The notes beneath the pieces were generated by a model, which saw only the letters and a list, made by a program, of their open reading frames with translations, did not search any database and was not told the origin of the DNA. Of a DNA stretch of 64,000 nucleotides, positions 1 through 29,020 are shown piece by piece (position 1 is the stretch's first letter; every line of letters starts with the position of its first letter). Location of the stretch: positions 496,001-560,000 of the forward strand of contig NC_089319.1 in NCBI RefSeq assembly GCF_036669915.1, in the 5' to 3' direction. The DNA comes from Pocillopora verrucosa. Its lineage: Eukaryota; Cnidaria; Anthozoa; Scleractinia; Pocilloporidae. The position numbers were made by a program, and so were the translations under genes.

Positions 1-6571
<6,571 letters not shown>

Positions 6572-7321
6572 TGTAAGACATTCACGTCTATTTCCAGTAC
6601 CTTAAAAAGTCACGCTAACAACAGTGATACAACTTCTCTCAAAACAGTTAAACTGTACAGATCATAACTGAAAAATCCCTTGTCAACCTTTTTTTACCAA
6701 TCAGTCATCCATCTATTTCTCCAGTGATGAAAACCAAATTCGAATAAATTCCCAAGTGAACTACAATAACTTAAATATGTTTTCCCAAGAGGCCATCGAT
6801 CAACCATACATTTGCAGTTGTAGTGAAGCTAGGTGGTTAAAAACCCTCGTTGTTCCTGGCTAACGAAAAGATTCTGCCATCTACACGTAGAGTACATCTG
6901 ATAAACTTAACATCCTTAAATAGAGCTCAAATATTGACACTAATAAACTTGAAAGCTCAGATGAGCCATTTGTTGATTTCTGTTTACCCGCTCTCCGCTG
7001 TGAACCGCGCCTGGAAACTGGACATGACTTCAAACCGAGGCAACCGGGAATTGTATTATGGTCTAGGCTCTAAAATGCTCTCTCTCTCTCTCTTGCGATC
7101 GCAAACTTCCACCTAGGTATGAGCAAGATCTCTCAAAAATCTGCCTTCATCCGCAACTGAAATGGCGAATACCCATATTTTTCTCCTTCTCTGAATAAAG
7201 CAAGAACTCTTCTTGAGTTCTGTGTCGTTATTTTTTTACTTTTTTATCGAATGCTGCTTTTTATGGGATTTGTTTTGACGCTTCTGCTGACACGAAAGTG
7301 TTTTCTATCATAGGATTCAAC
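6572..7321. promoter_or_regulatory. Shared 5' region between head-to-head EML and RPS15A
   Basis: About 750 bases separate the two start codons, which face away from each other. The stretch holds a CT run near 7077-7092 followed directly by the perfect 12-bp palindrome TTGCGATCGCAA (7093-7104), and a pyrimidine-rich patch near 7179-7190 that could serve as a TOP-type start for RPS15A. A possible acceptor (tctatcatag) 10 bases before the RPS15A ATG suggests a noncoding first exon. No TATA box is convincing. Promoter function is inferred from layout. Confidence 0.5.
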
Positions 7322-9581
7322 ATGGTGCGAATTAACGTATTAAGCGACGCTCTCAATTCCATATGCAATGCTGAAAGACGAGGAAAGCGTCAGGTTCTTC
7401 TACGGCCCTCCTCGAAGGTTATAATCAAGTTTTTAACCGTGATGATGAAACACGGTGAGTGACTCGAAACTTTGTTTTTTCCCCAAAGTAGCATTTAAGA
7501 AATCTACCATTAATGTTCCTCGAACACGTGGTTATACTGCATATAAATACAGCAAGGGTAGTTTAAAGGTAATCCAGTCTTATGGCCTTCGCATATCTCT
7601 TGGTTCTTTTCTCGTTATTTGATTTTTCACAGAAAAGTGTCAATTTTGACCCAAGCTTTCAAACTGTTCTTCTCTATCAGCTAGGTCAGATGAACGGCCT
7701 GGTTACGACCTGTAGGAGTACATGTAAATTCTCATCGCGCAGTATTTTGACAATTTGGCCAAGAACTGTGGTTGGAGATATTTTGTTGGGCACTTTTTAC
7801 CATATGATAGATTTTGATGCATAACAATATAAAATATTATTTGTGGTGGAAAAGTGGGAATTGTATCCCTCTGTATGGTTTTTTCCCTTGAAGGATCGCC
7901 ACCTTGTCGTGGTCAGCAGGCTTGAGTGTCTTGGAGACCCCTAGAACTATGCTGGCGGGAGGTTTGTCTCCTGGTAGGGCTATCCAAGCCTGATAGGTCG
8001 AAGGGTAGAGGTCTAATGAAGTGCAATCCACTGGTCCTCCAGATTAGGGGGTTGGGCACAGGGCTAACAACCCTGTCCTGTAAAACACCCATGTTACGGA
8101 AATGGAAAAATGCTGCCCTACGTGCCACACAGCATAATGGGCATGTGTGAGTGTGTGTGGTTTTTTGACACCCCAAGTGTATATAATCTTTTACTATCAC
8201 AACTGATGTTTTTGTGTATTATTTTGCTCGTCTCAGGTTATATTGGTGAATTTGAAATTGTGGATGATCACAGATCAGGCAAGATCGTTGTTAACCTTAC
8301 TGGACGTTTGAACAAGGTTAGTACTGTATTGTCGCTATACAGATAGAGGTGAAAAGAGATTATTTGAGTGATGAAAGTCTTGCACTAAACAGTCTTAAAC
8401 ACTTAAAAAAAAAAAAAATTAACCATCATGAAAAATTTGCCATTTTGGGCTACCTCCTCCAGGTATTGCAGAAGTTGCTTACTAAGTGTTGTTTTGTAGT
8501 GGAAGAAAACTACTTTATAAATTCAAGATAATTTGGTTCTATCAACTGAGCAAAGGATAGTGCTCAAAGGGTGAGCAAGTTGCATTATCAACTCAGGTCA
8601 TAAAATAAAATTATCTTGTATTACCTTCCATCAACACAACACCACACTTTCTTTAGAAACTTTCATCCTTTATTCATTTATTTCATAAATGATCTTTACA
8701 GAGAAAAGCAAAACCATTGATTTCTTTGAAACTCTTTCTTCTGTGATTGTTTCTTTTTCCTCTTGTTCTTTGTTCTTGTAGGATCCATATCTTTATACTC
8801 ATAAGTACATTTAGGGCAGTATTTCAGTCATATAGAGTACATAAAGGAGTTTCTCTGATATGATCAACCAATAATTTTGGTACTGTTTTCTTTTTTTTTT
8901 TTTAGTGTGGTGTCATAAGTCCTCGCTATGACTTGAAAGTTCACGACATTGAACAGTGGGCAAGCAATCTTCTACCATCAAGACAGTTTGGGTAAGTATT
9001 AGTATTGCTAAGATGAAAGTATTTCAGATTAAATGGAAGACTTCAGCAGTATTGCATTAGGTTTAGAACCATGTATCTGAAGGGCCAATAGTGCCAGCCA
9101 CCCTTTAAATTACAGTTCACTTGATGTCCCAGTAGTTTTTGTTGATGGATAGCAATTTGCATGGATGGTTGTTTTTTCCCCCCTTTCAAACAACTAGGCT
9201 GGGAATCAAAGAAGGAATTTATATGGTTTGAAATGAAGCTTTGTTTACGCTCTTACAATAATTTGCCAGTGACATCAAATGGTAAATGGTTTTAAGCAGC
9301 AATCCATTTCCTAGGGTGACTCTCTAGGTGAGTTTAGTGAGGATATGGCCCACTGGAGACACTGACTGATTGTGCAAGTGGGCAAGAGAAAAGATTTGTT
9401 TCTTGTTTCTTAGATGATGACACAGCAAGGGTACTTGCTCATAAAATAGTTGCCTTTTTTAATTTAATGCCAACATTGTTGTTGCAGATACCTTGTGATC
9501 ACCACATCGAGTGGCATCATGGATCACGAAGAAGCCAGAAGAAAGCACACTGGTGGAAAACTTCTTGGGTTTTTCTACTGA
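7322..9581 (+). CDS. RPS15A: 40S ribosomal protein S15a (uS8)
   Basis: Four coding exons, 7322-7454, 8237-8316, 8906-8991 and 9488-9581, join in frame into a protein that matches animal RPS15A nearly residue for residue. It starts [20 protein letters not shown], continues through [13 protein letters not shown] and [14 protein letters not shown], and ends [14 protein letters not shown], 130 residues like the family. It is a small-subunit protein that binds 18S rRNA in the cytoplasmic ribosome. All borders are canonical GT/AG. An AATAAA signal lies only 15 bases after the stop (9596-9601), so the 3' UTR is very short. Intron 1 carries a retroelement-like fragment (7891-8150). It sits head to head with the EML gene. 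Confidence 0.97.
7891..8150 (+). mobile_element. Possible 5' leader fragment of a non-LTR retrotransposon
   Basis: The start, ggatcgccaccttgtcgtgg, resembles a leader I recall from animal non-LTR elements; its ccac-cttgtc-gtgg forms a small stem. It is followed by ctcctggtagggc and gggctaacaaccctgtcctg phrases of the same style and a TG-rich end. No reverse-transcriptase frame is present, so this would be a short truncated copy in RPS15A intron 1. The family assignment is from memory and uncertain. Confidence 0.4.
8529..8670. repeat. Degraded copy of the dispersed foldback repeat
   Basis: Phrases cattatcaactcaggt and ccatcaacacaacaccacac followed by tttctttagaaac match the right-arm module of the repeat seen at 361, 10109 and 32579, with many changes. 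It lies in RPS15A intron 2. Confidence 0.5.
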
Positions 9582-10271
9582 CTGAAATCGTTATAAATAA
9601 ACAGAGAAAAATTCTGTGTAAAGCCTTTTTTTGGATTCACTTGGTTGTATATGTTGCAGTTCTCACTGATGGAAATTTTCTTGTCCCCCTGCAAAGCTGA
9701 TGCTCAGATTACTACACAATTAATCCCTTGCGGTGAAAGGTGGTTATGAGACACCTTCTAGGTGTGTGTTTAGAGGTGCTCATGCCCTGGGCATCCACTT
9801 TGCAGTGTTGGTATAATTAATACTCTCTGCTTTGGCTGGAGCACAAAGCCTTTGCAGGACTGCTTTGCCCCCTTTCAAATCTATGAACTTATTAATTACT
9901 TACACAAAATTGCATATACAGAAACTGTTTGGTTGGTGGGAAAGTCAACTCACTGGGTCAACTAATGAGGTTTTATGGGGTTAACTGAAGCTCAATAACC
10001 TGGAATTCAACAAGGTAACATCTTTGTTAAGTCTCAGACCTGTAGGATTACACTGTAAGCAAGTTTGTGCGAAGTGGGCCTGCACATCGCAATCATTTCA
10101 TTTACTAAGGGTGAGTTAGTGTTATCAACTGAGTTGAAAACGTAAATTGGCAACCTTAAAGAGTTTAAAGGCTGACGTTTCGAGCGCTAGCCCCTGTTCT
10201 GCCTTTAAACCCTTTATGGTGGCCAATTTACGTTTACAACTCGGTTGATAAAACTAAATTACCCTGTTGTA

Positions 10272-10302
<31 letters not shown>

Positions 10303-10849
10303 AAGAAACTTATTCCCTTTATTTCATTTAGTAAGTCAAGTTGGAGGTCGTTAAATGGTCTAACGGCTTTTTACCTCGCAGTTATCTTTAGAGCCAAACT
10401 CGGATTCTAGCACCTAACTTTTCTGGAGAGTCAGATCACTGAGTCTAAGCCGTTAGAGAGCAGGAAAATTTTCCAACTTCAAATTCGTTTACCAACGCGC
10501 CAAAGAACCCTGTGCGTGTATCGTTTTTTGTTAAAAAGCCGTCGAGGGTATGCTGGAAGGCCAAAGAGTTTTTCTTCACCGCCTCATTTAGGCACTGGCG
10601 TTTTCCATGCTATGCACTGTTGAAATTCAATTTCTTGAGCACTAAACATCCTGCTGACAGCTGTAAGCATCATTACACGATCTTTATTACATTCATCATC
10701 TGAAGAGGTATTCTTCAACAAGAAATTTACCGGTGTTCTATTTTTCTTGTAATAATCACTGAACAGGTGTTATGACACTCTTGACTGAACAAGTAAACCT
10801 TGCATATACAGGAATCCCCACGAACTGTAAGTCAGTCAAAGAATCGAAG
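9582..10849. other. Intergenic stretch between RPS15A and the secreted-protein gene
   Basis: After the RPS15A polyadenylation signal the only structured element I see is the foldback repeat at 10109-10320. Open frames here are short and unlike known proteins. A short upstream exon or the promoter of the next gene may lie near 10700-10849. Confidence 0.6.
10109..10320. repeat. Dispersed foldback repeat, two-armed copy
   Basis: The left arm (ttatcaactgagttgaaaac, then aaattggcaacc and aaagagttt) is mirrored by the right arm (aaaccctttatggtggccaa, then tttacaactcggttgataaa). Between them is ggctgacgtttcgagcgcta. The right end reads ctaaattaccctgttgtact and then caccaacgcagcaccacag. The design is that of a nonautonomous foldback or MITE-like element. 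Confidence 0.75.
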
Positions 10850-12788
10850 ATGATGGTCAGCCCAAATTCTGCTCTGTTATTTCCAGTGCTAACCTCACTT
10901 TGTAGTTTTTTCCTTGATGTGGCTTATTCAACAGTTGATACGTCTAAATCAGAGACTTACATTATCAAGGACTGTAACAGTATCCAGTATCGGTTGATGG
11001 TAGACTTAGGCGAACCTCCATTTCCTGATACAGCTTGCGAAATAAAACAGGTAATCTCTTGGGTTCGATGTAGAAGCTGGCCTGAAAAGGATATCAGACC
11101 ATATCGAAGTCAATCGAAGACTTCTACGGCATCAACGAGCAGTTCCGTCCTGTATATTTTGATTGTCGTTAAGTACTTGATTGTTTAGATAAAAAAAAAC
11201 CAAAAAAACAAGAAAAAAAATAGGTTTATTTTTACTAGATGCCGTCAAAATTGATACACACCTTAGAAACATTTGCTATGTACTTTTCTCGATGGCTTAT
11301 TCTGAAGAGTGAGTTGTTACTGTTGCCCGATTGAGGTCGATTATACGGTAACTTGTTCATAAACGTTGATTATGCTCGGCAGATCGTAGAATAACGTAAA
11401 CGAAGATATTTAGCCTCACGAAAACTAAGGAAAAGGTTATAGCCGGTTAACAGTTCAAAAATATAATTTGTAACAACATAAAATCTACCAAATCAGTTTT
11501 TAAAATATCGGACAAGTCTATAAGTTTCTGATATTTTTTCTTTAATGGGGGGGGAGAAAGGGGGCTGGGTGGGGTGGGCTGGGTCCTACAGGCATGGGAA
11601 GTTAGGATCCTATGGGGAATGCCCTACCATCAATCGTAATCACTTTTCCATATCAGAGGGGGGTATATGTACGGAAATTTTCCCTCTTCACAGACCCTGC
11701 TCTACTTTATTTCACCAACATTTTCAATTTGTGAGAGAATTCTCTCAATCTACAGTTAATATTGCTTTCAGAACTTTCCTTGTCCCTCTTGATACAGAAA
11801 ACGATAACATGTTTTGAAAAAAGCGAAGGCTCAGGAGACCTGTTAGATCAGGATCGATTTCTTCTTTTCAAGTCTGCAACAGTGGATAAAGTACTGATGT
11901 GTCCTGACCTTGACTACCAAAAGCTACAGGACTCTATTCAGAACTCCGGTGAGTAAAACCTTAAAAAACTCCATTTTTTCACCCGTAACTTCATGTTCTT
12001 GCCTGTCCGGCGCGTTCAAAGAAGTAGGACAAGTTCTCATTCTACAGCCAGCGTTTGCATAAAGTTTAAAAAGACTTGGATATCAGACAATATTTTCTGT
12101 TATATTTCAGCTGCTGCACAGAAGCTGTCTAAGGAGTATCCTACGGGTATGTGTTTCACTTCGTTTAATCATTTGTTTGTTTGTTTTTATCATTGTTCAG
12201 GCACAGGGGCGTCCTCTTGTCGATCCTTTGATCTAAGCTAGTTCAATGGCGGGGACATTGAAAGACATTGTTCATGTCTTGTTACGAATCCCATGGTCGA
12301 TTCAGCGATCGATATGTTTGAATGAAATACAGGTAGACTGGGTCGAGCTCGTGATAGATAATTTGGCCTGCGACCAAACGTGAACTATCGATTCTATTGT
12401 ATAATTCAGGCTTGGGAGCAAGAAAACCACGTTTCTCCTTCCGAGTTTGCCTTTCAATTTTCGTGCTTCTGAAATTTTCTTTTCTCGTTTAGAAATACAA
12501 CAGCTTCCTGAAAAATGTGCTTTTGATATTCACAAGAACTGCGAGAAGAAAATATTTGATCAAGTAGTAGTGAACCATCTTTCATGGCCTGAGACAACAA
12601 AGTGGAGGCAATGTTACCTTAAGGCTTTGCTACAGACGCCGTGTTCAGCACTAATTCTGCAAAACTACGCCGCCTTGCAAGAAAAGTTTGGAGAAAGTTT
12701 TAGAAAAAAAGAGTTTGATTTAGGACTCTATGGAATATTTATGAATGATCATCACTTACAAAGTAACGGAACAGTAGAAATATTATAG
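10850..12788 (+). CDS. Uncharacterised secreted cysteine-containing protein (259 aa)
   Basis: I do not recognise this protein. Five exons, 10850-11050, 11239-11308, 11772-11948, 12111-12146 and 12493-12788, all have GT/AG borders, and phases 0, 1, 1, 1 match through to a TAG stop. The start is hydrophobic (MMVSPNSALLFPVLTSLCSF), consistent with a signal peptide ending around residue 26. Outside it there are eight cysteines, an even number that fits disulfides: two in exon 1, two in exon 3 and four in exon 5. Predicted helical stretches such as NYAALQEKFGESFRKKEF fill the rest. An AATAAA lies near 13092. The gene sits between RPS15A and RHOT with no shared theme. A start at 10772 is possible but would lose the N-terminal hydrophobic signal. 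It could be lineage-restricted. Confidence 0.7.
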
Positions 12789-13521
12789 ATACATATTTCG
12801 TGCTTCATGAACTGTACGAGGTAAAGCAAACAAAGCGGTTTAAAAAACATAAGACTCCACGAAAAAAAGGAGTGTTGACATTTTACAATTTCGATACATT
12901 TCAAACTTGCTAGCTTAAGGGTGTAATTTTGTTATAACACCAGATTCTCGTATGACTTACCAAGGTATGTCTAACAGCTAAAAGAGAGAATTACTTATCT
13001 GATCTGCGAGGACAAGAGATTGTGAAAGCGAGAACTGAACATTTCTACGTGTTCCGTTACAAAACTCCCCACATTATCAAGCCAAAACAAAATAAAATAT
13101 TTTCATGTTTAAATTTTAAAAGTTTCTGGACAACAGGTATTTAAACGTTGTTAGACGATATTACACAGCTACGGACAAAGGAGGAACTCCTTAATGAAAC
13201 TTGTCCGCAAGGAAAAAACAAATTCAAACAATCCTGGTTTTTGTTTCAAATACGAGAATTAACCGAGCTAAAGATCGAGATTCACAAAAATTGCTCACAT
13301 CACAAACTCCTACATTACTACAATAATGGGTAAAAAGGAAACTTTTACAATTCCATTGAAAATAAAAATATGTCCACTTTGTTATGATTGATCCTCTTGT
13401 TTCCACATTTGGCTTATAGTTTTTCAATTTAGAACCTCTTTACATTTTGAACCCCGTGGTTCAATACAAAGGCAAAATAAACGCCTTGTTAGTATATATT
13501 CCTAATACGCTTTGTTTCTTG
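12789..13521. other. Convergent 3' region of the secreted gene and RHOT
   Basis: AT-rich sequence between two converging stop codons. It contains plus-strand AATAAA signals near 13092 and 13353, suited to the upstream gene. I see no further gene. Confidence 0.6.
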
Positions 13522-25097
<11,576 letters not shown>

Positions 25098-27329
25098 TAG
25101 TAAGTTATTTTTTACTGTCTTGGAATAAATACCACCTAGTTGTTTACGTTAAATTGAGAATGACCTAAAGAAAGGTACAGCTGAAAACCGATCTTTGTTA
25201 TACAGGAGATCTATATTTTAATTCAAATGTTCCTCTCCCCCTAATGCTCTTCAGTTATTACTATTTGCCGCCTTCCATCTTAAATCAGGAATAAGTAATG
25301 CGCGTGAGATTAGAAATCAGCCGCTGTACAAGATATTGTGGTAGCAAGGCGAAAGAAAGTTGTAGGTGGGAGTGGGGAGGGAAAGGGATTTTAAACCCGT
25401 GATATTAGTGTGCACTTTCTCTGCAGTTCTCTCTATTCATTTTCTGAACTGCTAACAGGGAGAATTTATTTAAAAACCAGAAGCTTTTTCGGTTGGGATC
25501 ATTTCCTTGGCCTTTCTTGTGACCTGAATGTGTAGGGAGAAATTGGATGCTAGAGACTTTAAGGGGTGAAAGGGTCATTGTTATGGATAGACAATGAGGC
25601 CCAATGCTATTTGAGAAGATCACAGAGCACCTGAGTGGTACAAACACTTGAAAGTCATCTGAAAGATGCCTGAGCTCCCAGCCTGATCTGTCAGACAGGT
25701 AACACCTTGCCTGGCACCACTTTATGACCCAGAAAGAGGGAAGCTTCCTAAAGCTCAGTAGTCTTAATGCAATAAGGTAAAATGAAGTTAGGTGAAGAAT
25801 GAAATAAAGGAATACAATGACTCTTCCAGCTTAGGTTTGCTATTAACACACTCTACCAATAAATAATCTACAAGCTTGTAGCTTTGATTTCGATGGAGTA
25901 TGCTTTAGGTTGTCTGTATGTATGAAAATTGATTCAAAGACTAATCCATAAACATTTTTGCACTTTGATGAATGTTTGCTTTTTAATTCAGAAATTACAT
26001 TGAAAACTTTCTCTCTTAATTTCTCAGTTCTTTGGCCATCTTACCTACTGAATGCACCCTAGATACAGCAGACCTGGAATTCTAACACAACGAGAGTCAG
26101 CTGTCACATTTGATTCACAAGTTGTTATAAAGAAAGTGCTATCTTTTAAATAAATTCTAACATGGAGACCATCCACAATATAGTATTCTTCCCAGGTATA
26201 GAGAAACGTCTGAGCACCTTTGAAAATGATTTAGCTCAAGAACAAAAACAGACACAAGAGTGTGTTAAAATAGCTTTAAAAATTCTTGGATCTTTCAAAT
26301 TCTTTTGTTTCATACTTTTCAACCCTTGCAAGTATGTGCATTATGCAACAGCTAATATGTATTTAACTCATGAAGAAGACACAATTATCATCATCGATCA
26401 CAATGTCAAATCATTCTCTATCCATAAGATTAACTGTCAGTGTTGTTTAAACAGGTTGTCTAGACAATATTCCCCACCAACCAGTAAATGTGTTACAGTC
26501 AATTTGAAAGACATTTAACCAACAATTTCTGTATTGAAGGTGACAAGTAATGAGGTACCACATTCAGCAAACCACAGCTTCTCTGCTGTTCCCTTAACTT
26601 CTCAAAAGGACAGCTGTGCACCAATGATAACCCCATTGTATAAAATGTAGACAATGTTAACCCCATTGAATAAATGTAGAAATATATCCTTGACACTAAC
26701 AGCTGAACATTAACATGAAATGCTTCCAGATATTTACCCAGCTTGTACATGTTTTGACTTGTTCATAAATGAAAGCAACCAAACTTAAAACACCTTAACT
26801 TACTCAAACCCTGAAGAAATAAAATAAAATTGCCTCAAACAAACCGAATGATGCAGGTGCTTGAAAAAAACCATTTTGGAGTAAAATCCTCTAGCATTTC
26901 TTTGTTAAATTAGTGTCCAATACATATCATATCACTTTCTCAATTGTTGTGATGTCAAGACAAAAAAATTAAAACAGATAGATAAATTGTATGCAAACTT
27001 TATTCCTCTTTCTTCAAAATTTTTAAATACAATCCAATAATAAATTCAACACCATTGTGGCTCTATTTTTTCGGAGTTTCTTTGAAACAAGAACAAAATA
27101 CCTCGTACATCTCTTTTAAGAAACACTATACATTTTATATTTATAAACAAAACGTTTTTGTACAAATGTACATGCGTTGGAGAAATACTGTAACTTATTT
27201 TGTAAAAATTTACAATTTTCTGTGAAGAATTTCACATCATCTTTTTCCTATGGTTATCTATACAAATATTATTTTAACACCTTTTCAAATTGCAATGTAT
27301 AACTCCGCACACCCAACACTTAACATTTT
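25098..27329. other. Intergenic region between RHOT promoter and TOB 3' UTR
   Basis: The first few hundred bases are presumably the RHOT promoter. Around 25530-25600 is a minus-strand piece of short repeat family B. From about 27000 to 27329 is likely the TOB 3' UTR, ending at a minus-strand AATAAA (26999-27004). A 118-codon open frame at 26162-26518 resembles nothing I know. No other gene is visible. Confidence 0.55.
26999..27004 (-). terminator. Polyadenylation signal AATAAA for TOB
   Basis: The plus-strand TTTATT reads AATAAA on the TOB strand, about 330 bases after the TOB stop. It is the first canonical signal of this kind I noticed downstream. Confidence 0.55.
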
Positions 27330-28585
27330 TCAGGCTAATATTGGTAGCTGGGCAGCAGTGTTGAAATTTCCAATCTCGTTGTAATTAAACCAGTCTAAAA
27401 AAGAAGAAGAAATGAACGCGCCACGAGTGGTATCCAGCCCACTGTTTTGTTGTGCTCCATAGTTGAAGTTGTCCCACGGGGTCCGATAGTTGAACTCTTT
27501 CGCGTTTGGCGACAGAGATGTCGGAGAAGCTCTTTTCGCCCTGAATTTAAACAAAGAAGACTCCTCTGCTGCGCTCCAGCTATTGTAAGGCATGTATTGT
27601 GAGTTGTACAAGGGAGGTGATGGTGAAGAACTGGAAGCGGATGACAACACAGGAGAAGAGCGGTCCGCCATGATTCTTGGAGGGCTTTGACTACGGAATG
27701 GAACTGGGCTGTTTGAGTTACCGCTGTTGTGGCCATTTAAAAGGTTCACCCAGCGAGTGGTTTCGTCACAGATTGCATCAGGTTTCTTTTCAGCTTTATA
27801 GATCGTCTTCACGGACCCTTGTTCGCCTACACAAAGAACAAATGAAAAGAAACATTAGTCATGCATACACAACCAAGAAGACATTTGGTAGAAGGTACAC
27901 GCGTGGGCGATAATTTGCCAGGAAAATTGATTTCGAGGTTACAGTCTGATCACAACGAAATGGGATTATCTAACAGGATCTCTTTTTAAAAGAACCTGAC
28001 CTTCTAAAGAAAATGCTTACCGAAGCAAGTCCTTAGCAAACTCGAGACGTGTGGATTCATATTTGCTTACGCATGCAGTTACCCTACGTGACTCTATTCA
28101 ATCGAGTATTCGAACGCGTTCTAAAATATCCCTTTCGCAATATCAACCAAAGAATAATCCCTTCAAAGAGTAAAAAACAAAGGGTAACGAAACTTGTCAG
28201 AAAATACCATTTAAAATCTAAGAACAGTCGCTGCGAAATAAAATCCCTTTAGCCTTGGGCTCAAACAGCACTTACCGATTCTGAAGGATACTTCTTGTGG
28301 GTCGATCCACAGACAGAGCTTTTCCGGCAAATTGGCTTTCACATCCTTTGCGCTAAGTCCGCTTGCTTCTGCAGCAGAACCCAACACAGGATCTAGGCTG
28401 TCAGTTATAAGGAGGCAACGGTATCCGCTTCCTTTACATGGTTTTTCGGGGTACCAATGGCCTTCAAATTTCTTCGTCAGTTTCTTCACAACCTCCTCGT
28501 TAAAAAGCTGTACTCTTCGACGTGGCAGTTTATTGACGAGGTAGCCGATGAGGAAGTTAACAGCGACTTGTATTTCAAGCTCCAT
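27330..28585 (-). CDS. TOB1: TOB/BTG-family antiproliferative protein
   Basis: Two coding exons (28585-28276 and 27826-27330, phase 1) give 268 residues. The N-terminal BTG domain is clear: [56 protein letters not shown] and [16 protein letters not shown] match human TOB1 box for box. This domain binds the CAF1/CCR4 deadenylase. The serine/proline-rich C-terminal half includes LSPNAKEF near residue 208, a good PAM2 motif for poly(A)-binding protein, so the protein should recruit deadenylase to poly(A) mRNA. That motif separates TOB from the shorter BTG1/2. The start at 28585 matches the family. The frame stays open upstream to an ATG at 28771, but that stretch looks like promoter and 5' UTR. 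Confidence 0.95.
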
Positions 28586-29020
28586 TGGCCTTTCGTTGAC
28601 TAAGATTTTATTAAAAAATATATAAAATGTCTCACTAAGGTTTTCTACTTCGAGTTTAGTAGGATGGTAAAGCGAAAGACATAGAGAGGAGTCAAAGTAT
28701 ATTTGCATCGTCTTCGCAAATCTCATCACTGATTGGTTTCTAAGATAGACAACAACGTCATCGTTAACCAATGAGAATCATTTCATTTAATGACAAGACA
28801 ATAAGCTAATATTATAACCAATTAGATAGCAGCAAGGAAAAGCCCCTCTAGACGCTCTAAATTGAGTGTAAATACGTCATTGATAGGCGCTTCCGACGAT
28901 CCCTCTATTGTTTCGTATTGGCTTCCGTTTGACGTCATATATTGCAAACAAACTCTATATATGGTGTGATTATGACACTTTCGACTTCGTAGGAACAAAG
29001 CTCTGTTCGTAATCCACATC
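28586..29020 (-). promoter_or_regulatory. TOB promoter with CRE, CArG-like and octamer sites
   Basis: Upstream of TOB are a full palindromic CRE TGACGTCA (28930-28937), half CREs at about 28873-28880 and 28755-28762, an octamer ATTTGCAT (28701-28708; ATGCAAAT on the gene strand), a CArG-like CTATATATGG (28955-28964) and several CCAAT/ATTGG boxes. Clustered CRE and SRF-type sites fit the immediate-early behaviour known for TOB/BTG genes elsewhere. Sites are seen; function is inferred. Confidence 0.55.

Noticed and set aside
9010..9085. Possible C/D-box snoRNA in RPS15A intron 3 (aagatga near 9017 and ctga near 9079)
   Set aside because: Ribosomal protein introns often host snoRNAs, but the C box is imperfect, the terminal stem is short and displaced, and no guide region could be matched to rRNA by eye.
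26162..26518. 118-codon open frame in the RHOT-TOB spacer
   Set aside because: No recognised domain, no splice partners and AT-biased composition; probably chance.
28586..28771. N-terminal extension of TOB from the upstream ATG at 28771
   Set aside because: The BTG family starts at the MELEIQ-type methionine and the upstream DNA carries promoter motifs; noted only as a possibility.
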